From positions 434,001-498,000 of the forward strand of contig NZ_BAABHJ010000040.1 in the NCBI RefSeq assembly GCF_039542035.1: a stretch of 64,000 nucleotides of DNA. Reading direction: 5' to 3'. Position 1 is the first letter of the stretch. The number at the start of each line of letters is the position of its first letter. This document shows, piece after piece, positions 34,138 through 41,374 of this stretch. The notes under the pieces are model-generated. The model saw only the letters and a list, made by a program, of their open reading frames with translations, made no database searches and was not told the DNA's origin. Made by a program: the position numbers and the translations under genes. The stretch comes from Actinoallomurus liliacearum. GTDB lineage: Bacteria > Actinomycetota > Actinomycetes > Streptosporangiales > Streptosporangiaceae.

Positions 34138-34156
34138 CGATACCGGAGCGGTATCG
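34138..34156. promoter_or_regulatory. LysR box between lysR-type and SDR genes
   Basis: Perfect 8-bp inverted repeat CGATACCG-GAG-CGGTATCG. It contains ATACC-N5-GGTAT, the T-N11-A form expected of LysR sites. Centred about 65 bp upstream of the SDR start and 90 bp from the regulator start. Confidence 0.7.
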
Positions 34157-34212
34157 CCGCCTACCTGAACGGTGTTGGTGGTCGCGCGGGGGGCGCGGAC
34201 AGGATCGAGGGC

Positions 34213-34944
34213 ATGAGCGAACAGACGATCGCGTTGGTCACCGGCGCGAACAAGGGAATCGGGTACGAGATCGCGGTCGGCCTGGGCGCCCTCGGCTGGA
34301 GCGTCGGCGTCGGCGCCCGGGAAGAGGAGCGCCGGGAGGCCGCCGTGGAGAAGCTGCGCGCGGCCGGCGTCGACGCGTTCGGCGTGCCGCTCGACGTGAC
34401 CGACGACGCGAGCGTGGCCGCCGCCGCAGGGTTGATCGAGGAGCGCGCCGGCCGCCTCGACGTGCTCGTCAACAACGCCGGCGTGACCGGCGGCATGCCG
34501 CAGGAGCCCACCAGGGTGGACCCCGCGACCGTGCGGACGGCCGTGGAGACCAACGTGATCGGCGTCATCCGCGTCACCAACGCGATGCTCCCGCTGCTGC
34601 GCCGCTCGGCGGCCCCGCGGATCGTGAACATGTCCAGCAGTGTCGGCTCCCTGGCCCGGCAGTCCACTTCCACCGACGAGTTGGGTACGGGCCCGATCTC
34701 CGCCGCGTACGCACCATCGAAGACGTTCCTGAACGCCGTCACCGTCCAGTACGCCAGGGAGCTCCGCGACACGAACATCCTGATCAACGCCGGCTGCCCC
34801 GGTTTCTGCGCGACCGACCTCAACGGCTTCCGCGGCGTCCGTACCCCCGAGCAGGGCGCGGCGATCGCGATCCGGCTGGCGACCCTCCCCGACGACGGCC
34901 CGACCGGCGGTTTCTTCGAAGACGCCGGAGTGGTCCCCTGGTGA
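34213..34944 (+). CDS. Short-chain dehydrogenase/reductase
   Basis: 243 aa, classical SDR. Cofactor motif TGANKGIG, NNAG, catalytic Ser in NMSSSVGS and the YxxxK pair in YAPSK. The TGANKGIGYEIA beginning is like carbonyl-reductase-type SDRs. The Arg in GAREEERRE after strand beta-2 points to NADPH. ATG 34213 has CAGGAT seven bases upstream. Substrate unknown; the divergent LysR gene is the likely regulator. The stop is followed after 20 bp by a long hairpin repeat. Confidence 0.9.
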   Translation: MSEQTIALVTGANKGIGYEIAVGLGALGWSVGVGAREEERREAAVEKLRAAGVDAFGVPLDVTDDASVAAAAGLIEERAGRLDVLVNNAGVTGGMPQEPTRVDPATVRTAVETNVIGVIRVTNAMLPLLRRSAAPRIVNMSSSVGSLARQSTSTDELGTGPISAAYAPSKTFLNAVTVQYARELRDTNILINAGCPGFCATDLNGFRGVRTPEQGAAIAIRLATLPDDGPTGGFFEDAGVVPW

Positions 34945-34964
34945 CGGCGCGATAGGCGCTCGTA

Positions 34965-35008
34965 ACGCCGAGGATTTCCGTCGCTGGAACGACGGAAATC
35001 CTCGGTGT
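34965..35008. repeat. 19-bp-stem palindromic repeat, copy 1
   Basis: Arms 34965-34983 and 34990-35008 around the 6-nt loop CTGGAA; 18 Watson-Crick pairs and one G-T. A second copy lies at 50466-50509 with a compensatory pair change (A-T here, G-C there). It lies just after the SDR stop, so it may also end transcription. Confidence 0.8.
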
Positions 35009-35041
35009 AAGCATGTCCGCCGGTCCGGCGCTTCGGCGGGA

Positions 35042-35293
35042 ATGATGAGCGGCGTGGATCGTGAGGTGCCGACCGTGACGGTAGAACTATGGCGGTCCGA
35101 TGCGATCGTGCTGTTCGACTGGTTGGCCGGCGTCGACCTCGATGCCGTGCCGATCACTCATCCGCCGCAGAAACAGGCGCCGGCCGACCTGTTGTCCCGG
35201 CTCGAGTGGACCGCCGACACCGACATCACCGGATCGACGGCCGAGGAGATCGCCGCCGCACAGGACGAGGTCGCCCAGGGCATGGGCTGGTAG
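35042..35293 (+). CDS. Small conserved hypothetical protein
   Basis: 83 aa, ATG 35042 or 35045. Acidic and soluble. Core: VTVELWRSDAIVLFDWLAGV followed by PITHPPQKQAPADLLSRLEW and a C-terminal helix. Short proteins with the pattern ELWRSDAIVLFDWL are found in actinobacteria near DNA-damage or stress genes, but no function is known to me. No ribosome-binding site is evident. It stands 68 bp before the pirin palindrome. Confidence 0.6.
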   Translation: MMSGVDREVPTVTVELWRSDAIVLFDWLAGVDLDAVPITHPPQKQAPADLLSRLEWTADTDITGSTAEEIAAAQDEVAQGMGW

Positions 35294-35360
35294 GGGCTCA
35301 TTCACAGGTTCGTGACCTCCTGACCGATCAGCGTGCGGCTCGCTGGACGGCCCACGGGAA

Positions 35361-35378
35361 TGATTGAATGTTCAATCA
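35361..35378. promoter_or_regulatory. Perfect palindromic operator upstream of the pirin gene
   Basis: TGATTGAA-TG-TTCAATCA, 8+2+8 bp. AT-rich in a GC-rich setting, 35 bp before the pirin start. Typical of MarR/DUF24-type regulators. Confidence 0.7.
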
Positions 35379-35412
35379 TGTTCTACGGGTCGTACCGACC
35401 GAGGAGGTTCCG

Positions 35413-36405
35413 ATGCCCGCCGTGACCGCCGATCCGCTCACCTTGACCCGACTGCCCCGCCTCCCGGAGCAGGACACCGCCTGGCGGCCGGTCGCCAAGG
35501 TCGTCACCGCCGCCAAGCACCTGGAGGGGGAGGGCTTCCAGGTCCGCCGGCCGTTCCCCGGCATCGACCTGTCGCTGGCCGACCCCTTCCTTCTGCTCGA
35601 CCACATGGGCGCGGTGGAGTACGCCCCGGGCGAGGCCATGGGAACGCCCTGGCATCCGCACCGCGGCTTCGAGACCGTGACCTACATCATCGACGGGGCC
35701 TTCCAGCACCAGGACACCACCGGCGGCGGCGGGCTCATCACCGACGGCGCCACCCAGTGGATGACCGCCGGTGCCGGAATCCAGCACATCGAGCAGCCCA
35801 CGCCCGAACTGGTCGCCAAGGGCGGCCTCTTCCACGGCGTGCAGCTCTGGGTGAACCTGCCGCGCGCCCAGAAGCGGGTGGCGCCGCGGTACCAGGACAT
35901 CGAGTCGCGCGACGTCGCGCTGCTGTCCAGCGACGACGGCTCGTCCGTCGTCCGGGTCATCGCGGGGGAGCTGGCCGGGCACCAGGGGCCCGGCGTCACC
36001 TACACGCCGATCACCTACCTGCACGCCACCGTCGCGCCCGGCGCCCGGCTGACCCTGCCGTGGCCGCGCGACTTCAACGCGCTGGTGTACGCCCTGTCGG
36101 GCCGTGGCCAGGCGGGACCGGACGGGCGGCCGGTGGACGAGGGGCAGCTCGCGGTCTTCGGCAAGGGTGACGCGCTGACCGTCACGGCGGCCGACTCGCA
36201 GCCGTCGGCCAGCCGGAACGGCTGGGAGATCCTCGTCCTCGGCGGTCTGCCGATCCGGGAGCCGATCGCGCGGTACGGCCCGTTCGTGATGAACACCCGC
36301 CAGGAGATCATCGAGGCGTTCGAGGACTTCCAGGCCGGCCGGATGGGCACGATCCCCGCCGAGCGGGTCCCGCACCGCAGCCCCGCCGACGAATCGCTCG
36401 CGTAG
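35413..36405 (+). CDS. Pirin-family protein
   Basis: 330 aa from ATG 35413, behind the strong GAGGAGG box; upstream codons in frame run through the operator and are not used. Bicupin pirin: first cupin has the metal-binding HPHRGFETVTY and the later GAGIQHIEQP. Pirins bind Fe and some act as quercetin 2,3-dioxygenases or redox sensors. The operator upstream suggests induction by an aromatic or oxidising signal, perhaps through the MarR protein at 32674-33144. A terminator follows. Confidence 0.9.
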   Translation: MPAVTADPLTLTRLPRLPEQDTAWRPVAKVVTAAKHLEGEGFQVRRPFPGIDLSLADPFLLLDHMGAVEYAPGEAMGTPWHPHRGFETVTYIIDGAFQHQDTTGGGGLITDGATQWMTAGAGIQHIEQPTPELVAKGGLFHGVQLWVNLPRAQKRVAPRYQDIESRDVALLSSDDGSSVVRVIAGELAGHQGPGVTYTPITYLHATVAPGARLTLPWPRDFNALVYALSGRGQAGPDGRPVDEGQLAVFGKGDALTVTAADSQPSASRNGWEILVLGGLPIREPIARYGPFVMNTRQEIIEAFEDFQAGRMGTIPAERVPHRSPADESLA

Positions 36406-36419
36406 GCCTCACCGCCCGC

Positions 36420-36447
36420 GGAAGCCCCTGCCCTTGTGGGGGCTTCC
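36420..36447 (+). terminator. Terminator hairpin of the pirin gene
   Basis: GGAAGCCCC (36420-36428) pairs with GGGGCTTCC (36439-36447), 15 bp after the stop. No clear T-tract. Confidence 0.6.
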
Positions 36448-36533
36448 GTGCTGCCAGGGACATCCCGCCGGATTCCGATGGTGGATCAGGCAACCCGCGT
36501 GACTTGTAGGGTTTAAGCGGTCGCAGGCGTCTC

Positions 36534-37430
36534 ATGCCCTGGAGTGGCGGGTTGTCCGTTTTTTCGCGTGAACGGCTCCGTGTCTTCGTCGACGTTCCGG
36601 CGTTCCAACGTACGATCATCGCCGTCATCACGCTGAACGGGGTGGCGCTCGGGCTGGAGACCTCGCCCGGTCTGGCCGACGGACACGCCGTGGCCTTCGT
36701 CGTGATCGACCGGATCATCGTCGCGATCTTCGCCGTCGAGATCCTGCTGCGGATCACGGCACAGGGAAAGGCGTTCTTCCGCGATCCGTGGAATTGGTTC
36801 GACCTGATCATCGTCGGCGTCGCCCTCGTGCCCGCCTCGGAGTCGCTGTCGATCCTTCGCCTCTTCCGGTTCCTGCGCATCCTGCGGCTGATCTCCGTGG
36901 TGCCGAGCATGCGCCGGGTGATCTCAGCGCTGTTCTCCGCGATCCCGGGGCTGGCCTCGATCCTGGTCCTCCTGCTGCTGTCGCTCTACGTCGCGGCCGT
37001 CATCGGCGAGCGGCTCTTCCACGAGGCGGCCCCGCAGCACTTCGGGAACCTGGGGAAGTCGCTGTTCACGATGTTCACGGTGCTCACGGTCGAGAACTGG
37101 CCGAGCGTCGCCGAGGACGTGATGGCCAAAGAACCGCTGGCCTGGATCTTCTTCGTCACGTTCATCGTGGTCACGGCGTTCTTCATCCTCAACCTGCTCA
37201 TCGGCGTGATCGTTTCCGCGATGCAGACCGAGGTCGACGCCTCGCGCTGGAAAGAGGACCAGGAACTGGAGCTGGAACAGCACAACGCGCTGATGAGCGA
37301 GATCCGGGCGCTCAGCGAGAAGATCGACCGGCTCGAGGCCGGCGCACGGGCCGTCGCGGACACCGATCCGTCCCAAGGCGCCGGGTCGCGTCCACGACCG
37401 AACGGGTTGGACGAGGTCGAGGTCGGCTGA
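36534..37430 (+). CDS. Single-domain voltage-gated cation channel (BacNav-like)
   Basis: 298 aa, six membrane helices as in bacterial sodium channels, which assemble as tetramers. S4 is RLFRFLRILRL with Arg109, 112, 115 and 118 at every third position. The pore loop MFTVLTVENWPSVAED gives the filter TVENWPS (residues 185-191), comparable to TLESWAS of NaChBac with Glu187 as the key acid. The cytoplasmic C-terminus has a charged coiled coil (LELEQHNALMSEIRALSEKI) that would hold the tetramer together. ATG 36534 lacks a clear RBS. Confidence 0.88.
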   Translation: MPWSGGLSVFSRERLRVFVDVPAFQRTIIAVITLNGVALGLETSPGLADGHAVAFVVIDRIIVAIFAVEILLRITAQGKAFFRDPWNWFDLIIVGVALVPASESLSILRLFRFLRILRLISVVPSMRRVISALFSAIPGLASILVLLLLSLYVAAVIGERLFHEAAPQHFGNLGKSLFTMFTVLTVENWPSVAEDVMAKEPLAWIFFVTFIVVTAFFILNLLIGVIVSAMQTEVDASRWKEDQELELEQHNALMSEIRALSEKIDRLEAGARAVADTDPSQGAGSRPRPNGLDEVEVG

Positions 37431-37768
37431 GAGCCGGCTGACGCATGCCGCTGCCTTTCGAGGTCCGCGCCGCCGAGGGCGGCGAGTACGCGAACGCCCG
37501 CGTGCCCGTAGCGCGACGGCGCCAATCCTCAGCCCGGAATCTCTTCGGCACCGCCTCGCGGCGGCTGAACGAAACGCTCGGCGAAGCGGCCCAGGAATGC
37601 GGCGAAGAACGACATGTCCACGACTGAACGCCGCTTTCGCCGAGCCTTCGACACGACCGCCGGTGAGGACCGGCGGGGACCTCGTCCATGGAGCGGGAGG
37701 GGTGGGCCCCCTCCCGCCCGGGTTCTCGCAACGCGTTCTCCGGCGTGCCGGCTAGCGCGCTACGAGCG
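37431..37768. other. 338-bp region without a supported gene
   Basis: Short frames exist on both strands: 60 codons from 37445 on the plus strand, and 28 codons on the minus strand, 37615-37529, starting MSFFAAFLGRF. None has a ribosome-binding site or recognisable motif. Confidence 0.4.
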
Positions 37769-37906
37769 TCAGCGGTGCCGCACCGGCAGCGGCTTGCCGT
37801 CGACCTCGATGCGAGTGACGGTCCAGTCACCCGCCCCCTTCTCGATCTCGCGCCGCAGTGCGGCCTCTTCTTCCGAGGTGAGGGGCTGCTTCTTCTCCTG
37901 CGACAT
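37769..37906 (-). CDS. 45-aa soluble small protein
   Basis: Reads MSQEKKQPLTSEEEAALRRE, then a helix-to-strand segment ending DWTVTRIEVDGKPLPVRHR. ATG 37906 has GGAGGCGACC directly upstream, a good ribosome-binding site. Charged, probably a short helix and a beta hairpin. No family recognised. The codon-position GC pattern is normal for the host. Confidence 0.6.
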   Translation of the reverse strand: MSQEKKQPLTSEEEAALRREIEKGAGDWTVTRIEVDGKPLPVRHR

Positions 37907-38026
37907 GGTCGCCTCCAGGATGTTCTTGTCCGACCGTGCGTTCAGCACGGGGCTCGCTCCCTTGTTGGAGAGCCAACTGACACTGTCCGGCCAGATCCTG
38001 GATCAGCAATCGGAGCGTGATCACGA

Positions 38027-38149
38027 GTGGTTCCGCCGCTACACCGGCTACGAGCGCCGGTACTCTGCGAGCAACTTGCCCACCGGCTGAAGATCGCACG
38101 GCGCCCGAACGTCACGGTTCAGGTCATCCCGGCGGCAGCGGGTGCACAC
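38027..38149 (+). pseudogene. Remnant of an XRE/DUF5753 regulator
   Basis: Translated in the frame of 38027: LCEQLAHRLKIARRPNVTVQ followed by VIPAAAGAHIG. This is the characteristic core of the DUF5753 domain that follows XRE helix-turn-helix domains in actinobacteria. The HTH part is gone, and the domain breaks off at the hairpin 38153-38201. The codons before 38027 in a different frame (DQQSERDHEWFRRYTGYERR) may be an older, frameshifted part of the same gene. Confidence 0.55.
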
Positions 38150-38152
38150 ATC

Positions 38153-38201
38153 GGAGAGCCCGCCTCTCGCCTGGATGTTCAGGCCGAGAGGCGGGCTCTC
38201 C
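38153..38201. terminator. Long hairpin truncating the DUF5753 remnant
   Basis: 21-bp stem with one bulged C; left arm 38153-38173, 6-nt loop, right arm 38180-38201. It lies between the remnant and the convergent DUF1801 gene and could be a bidirectional terminator. Confidence 0.55.
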
Positions 38202-38266
38202 GGTGTTCGGGGCGGGGCGTACGGCTTTGCCGGACACGGACGACTGGTCGATGAGTCGAGGGCGTC

Positions 38267-38719
38267 TCAGCTGACCGCCTGCTTCACGAGCTCGGCGATC
38301 CGCGCCTCGACCTCGGGGGTCACCTCGGTCAGGGCGAACGCGACCGCCCACATCGAGCCCTCGTCCAGCTTCGCCAGGTCGCTGAACCCCAGCGTCGCGT
38401 AGCGCGTCTTGAACTTCTCCGCGGGCTGGAAGTGGCAGACGACCTTCCCGTCCAGCGCGTAGGCGGGCATCCCGTACCAGAGCTTCGGCGCGAGGGCCGG
38501 GGCGCCGGCCGTGATGACGGCATGGACACGCTCGGCCATGACCCGGTCCGAGTCCTGCATCTCAGTGATCTTCGCGAGCACGTCCCGCGCCGCCTCCGCC
38601 GCCTTGTCCGCCTTCGAACCACGCCGCGACGCCTTCTTCATCTCCTGGGCGTGGTCCTTCATCGCGGCCCGCTCCTCGGCCGTGAACCCCTCGTACACGC
38701 TGCCGGCGGTGTTGCCCAT
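38267..38719 (-). CDS. DUF1801 (YdhG-like) family protein
   Basis: 150 aa from ATG 38719, with AAGGAG upstream. N-terminal charged helices (AAMKDHAQEMKKASRRGSKA), then the DUF1801 core with APKLWYGMPAYALDGKVVCH and FKTRYATLGFSDLAKLDEGS. Members have a frataxin-like alpha/beta fold and have been linked to iron handling, but the function is not settled. It is divergent from the TetR-controlled operon. Confidence 0.8.
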   Translation of the reverse strand: MGNTAGSVYEGFTAEERAAMKDHAQEMKKASRRGSKADKAAEAARDVLAKITEMQDSDRVMAERVHAVITAGAPALAPKLWYGMPAYALDGKVVCHFQPAEKFKTRYATLGFSDLAKLDEGSMWAVAFALTEVTPEVEARIAELVKQAVS

Positions 38720-38910
38720 GGTTGATTCTCCTTGCGGATCGCTTGGTGTTCGGGGCCCTGAGAGATGGTCTTGCGTCCATCCGGTGGACCCCATGACGAT
38801 CAGACTAGAAGTGGCACCGGAAGTCGTGCTTCTCGATTCCTGACCCATCTGGGCGCCTGGGGCGCGACACCCGTGACGAGGCCAAATCCACCCGTCGGGC
38901 CGGGTGAGAC

Positions 38911-38948
38911 ACATACATGCAGCCTGTACGTACAGGCTGCATGTATGT
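38911..38948. promoter_or_regulatory. Perfect 38-bp palindrome, probable TetR operator
   Basis: Left arm ACATACATGCAGCCTGTAC (38911-38929) is followed without spacer by its exact reverse complement (38930-38948). The palindrome ends on the first base of the -10 hexamer TATGGT (38948-38953). A bound repressor would cover the -35 and block RNA polymerase. The TetR gene is the third gene of the operon. Confidence 0.85.
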
Positions 38949-38953
38949 ATGGT
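38948..38953 (+). promoter_or_regulatory. -10 element of the flavin oxidoreductase operon, leaderless type
   Basis: TATGGT seven bases before ATG 38961; its first base is the last base of the 38-bp palindrome. Confidence 0.6.
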
Positions 38954-38960
38954 GTGCGGC

Positions 38961-39935
38961 ATGACCGACATCGGCGTACTGCTCCCCACGCGCGAGGCCG
39001 CGATCGGCGGCGACTGGGACGTGTCACGACTGATCGACTTCGCTCGCCGGGCGGAGGGCCTGGGCTTCGACTCCGTCTGGGCCGGTGACTCGCTGACCGC
39101 CCGGCCCCGCGTCGAGCCGCTCACCCTCCTGTCGGCCGTCGCCGCCGCGACGACCACCGTGGGCGTCGGCACGGCCGCGCTGACCGGCGCGCTCCGGCAG
39201 CCGTTGCTCGCCGCCCACGCGATCACGACCCTCGACCTCGTCAGCGAAGGCCGGCTGACGCTCGGCCTCGGCGCGGGCTTCCCGTACCCGCAGACGGCGG
39301 CGGAGTTCACCGCGGCCGGCGTGCCGTTCACCGAGCGGCTCGGCCGCCTGCTGGAGACCGTGCGGCTGTGGCGGTCGCTGTGGAGCGCGGACCGGCCGGA
39401 CTCCTTCGACGGCCGCTACTGGCGGTTCGAGGGGCTGGCCGGTCTCCCGGCGGCGGCGCGACCGGGCGGCCCGCCGCTCTGGCTGGCCGGCGCCGGGCCG
39501 AAGGCGGTCGACCGGGTCGGGCGGCTCTTCGACGGCTGGCTGCCCTACCTTCCCGACCCGGTGGAGTACGGCAGGCAGCGGGCGGAGATCGACGTGGTCG
39601 CCGCCGGGGCCGGGCGCGAGCCCGCGGCGGTCACGCCCGCGCTTTACGTGACCGTGCTTCCGCAGGACGACCCGGAACGGGCGCGGGCGGAGCTGGACGC
39701 CTACGTCCGGGCGTACTACGGCTCCTCGCTGGACGACATGGCCACGCTTCAGGCCTTCATCGCGGGCACGCCGGACCAGTGCGCCGAGCGCCTGGCGGCG
39801 TACGCCGACGCGGGTGCGCGGCACTTCGTCATTCGTGTCGGCGCCCTGGACGCGTCGCCCCACCTGGAGACCGTCGCCCGGATCGCGGAGGCCGTACGGG
39901 CGGAGACGCGGGTCGTCGCCGGGAGCGTCCGATGA
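38961..39935 (+). CDS. LLM-class flavin-dependent oxidoreductase
   Basis: 324 aa, luciferase-like TIM barrel. ATG 38961 is chosen because the longer frame reads through the palindrome. Typical blocks: RRAEGLGFDSVWAGDSLTAR near the N-terminus, AHAITTLDLVSEGRLTLGLG, and GPKAVDRVGRLFDGWLPYLP. It would use F420H2 or FMNH2 to oxidise or reduce a small molecule; the cofactor and substrate cannot be settled by eye. It is the first gene of a three-gene operon with ATGA overlaps, repressed by the TetR protein at its end. Confidence 0.88.
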   Translation: MTDIGVLLPTREAAIGGDWDVSRLIDFARRAEGLGFDSVWAGDSLTARPRVEPLTLLSAVAAATTTVGVGTAALTGALRQPLLAAHAITTLDLVSEGRLTLGLGAGFPYPQTAAEFTAAGVPFTERLGRLLETVRLWRSLWSADRPDSFDGRYWRFEGLAGLPAAARPGGPPLWLAGAGPKAVDRVGRLFDGWLPYLPDPVEYGRQRAEIDVVAAGAGREPAAVTPALYVTVLPQDDPERARAELDAYVRAYYGSSLDDMATLQAFIAGTPDQCAERLAAYADAGARHFVIRVGALDASPHLETVARIAEAVRAETRVVAGSVR

Positions 39936-40576
39936 GGCGGGCAGAGGTCGTGGCGGGGCTGGCCGGGGAGTACGCGAGGTTCGCCGCGCTGATCGACGGG
40001 CTGTCGCCGGAGGAGTGGCGTACGGCGACCCGGTGCACCCGCTGGGAGATCCGTGACGTCGCCGGGCACGTCACGGCGAACGCCGTGGACACCGTCGACG
40101 GCGTGGTCGGCACGCGTACGCCCGACGAGCAGGCGCGGGCGTTCCGGGACGCCACGCCGGCGGACCTCGCCGCCCGGTTGCGTGCGGCCGCCGGACGCCT
40201 GATCCCGTTCCTGGAGTCACTCGACGACGCCGCCTGGGACCGGCCGGCTCCGAAGGTCGGCCGGTCCATCGGCAACGGTGTTCACACGCTCTGGTACGAC
40301 GCGTTCGTGCACGGCGACGACATCCGGGCGGCGCTCGGGCGGCCCGGTGACCGCGGCCCCGGCCTGCTCGCGAGCGTCCAGTGGCTCCGCGACGAGCTCG
40401 ACCGGCTGGGCCGGGGCCCGTTCCGGGTGCTACTCGACGGGGCCGGGGAGTACGCGATCGGTGCCGGTGGCCCCGTGCTGCGCGGCGACCCCCTGCGGTT
40501 CGTGCTGGTCGCGACCGGGCGGGCGGATCCGGCGGAGTTCGGGACGGACGCGACCATCAACGTGCACCTACGATGA
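39932..40576 (+). CDS. Mycothiol-dependent maleylpyruvate isomerase family (DinB-like) protein
   Basis: 214 aa. Four-helix DinB-like fold with RCTRWEIRDVAGHVTANAVD in helix 2 and HTLWYDAFVHGDDIRAALGR, which places His and Asp residues for metal binding as in mycothiol-dependent enzymes. A C-terminal SCP-like domain (about 60 residues) follows. It may detoxify or isomerise a substrate with mycothiol, perhaps together with the flavin enzyme encoded upstream. ATGA overlaps at both ends show translational coupling. Confidence 0.8.
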   Translation: MRRAEVVAGLAGEYARFAALIDGLSPEEWRTATRCTRWEIRDVAGHVTANAVDTVDGVVGTRTPDEQARAFRDATPADLAARLRAAAGRLIPFLESLDDAAWDRPAPKVGRSIGNGVHTLWYDAFVHGDDIRAALGRPGDRGPGLLASVQWLRDELDRLGRGPFRVLLDGAGEYAIGAGGPVLRGDPLRFVLVATGRADPAEFGTDATINVHLR

Positions 40577-41151
40577 CCGCTATGAGTCTCAAGGTGGAAC
40601 AGGGCGAGGCGACACGGGCGGCGCTCGTCGACGCGGCCATCGCCCTGTTCACCGACAAGGGCTTCGCCGAGACGTCGACGACGGAGATCGTGCGGCGGGC
40701 CGGCGTGACGCGCGGTGCGCTCTACCACCACTTCGCGGACAAGGAGAAGCTGTTCCGCGCGGCCCACGAGGCGATCGAGAAGGACATCTTCCAGCGTGCC
40801 CGTACGGTCGCCGAGACGGCGGAGGGCGGGGCGGTCGAGCGGCTGAAGGCGGGCGCCGACGCGTTCCTCGACTCCTGCCTCGAGCCCGCCGTCCGGCGCA
40901 TCCTTCTGATCGAGGGACCGCTCGTACTCGGCTGGCAGCGCTCCCTCGACTTCGACAATCCATACTGCGCGCGGCGACTGCTGCGGGCCTCGGTCGCGGA
41001 GCTGCGCCCGGACGAGGCCCCGGAACCACTCGCTCACCTGCTGTTCGGCGCACTGTGGCAGGCGGGTCTCGTCGTCGCGGCGGCACCGGAGAGGCGCGTG
41101 GAGATGGCCGACGCACTCCACCGCATGATCGATAATTTGTTCGACGGGTAG
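40573..41151 (+). CDS. TetR-family transcriptional repressor
   Basis: 192 aa from ATG 40573; ATG 40582 is possible, with TACGAT seven bases upstream. N-terminal HTH: LVDAAIALFTDKGFAETSTT, EIVRRAGVTRGALYHHFADK. The C-terminal helices would bind an inducer. It lies last in the operon, so it is expressed together with its targets, a usual autoregulatory arrangement. The 38-bp palindrome at 38911 is its likely operator. Confidence 0.9.
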   Translation: MTAMSLKVEQGEATRAALVDAAIALFTDKGFAETSTTEIVRRAGVTRGALYHHFADKEKLFRAAHEAIEKDIFQRARTVAETAEGGAVERLKAGADAFLDSCLEPAVRRILLIEGPLVLGWQRSLDFDNPYCARRLLRASVAELRPDEAPEPLAHLLFGALWQAGLVVAAAPERRVEMADALHRMIDNLFDG

Positions 41152-41374
41152 CGAGCGTTCCGCTGACGGGCCCGCCCCGGGTGCGCTACCGTGACCAGAA
41201 CTTCGAACAATAGTTCGACGTCCGGTATGCGCACGTCTTGAGGAGGCGGGGCCGGTGGCGATCCTCACCGCTCCGGGTGCGACACGGTGCCGGCCGCGCC
41301 GTCGCGCGACACGCCGTAGCACTTTCTATGGAAATCTACGACCGCAGCTATATCCGCTCATAGAGTCCGAGAGC

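Noticed and set aside
37529..37615. 28-codon minus-strand ORF starting MSFFAAFLGRF
   Set aside because: Looks amphipathic, but there is no RBS, no partner and no conservation evidence.
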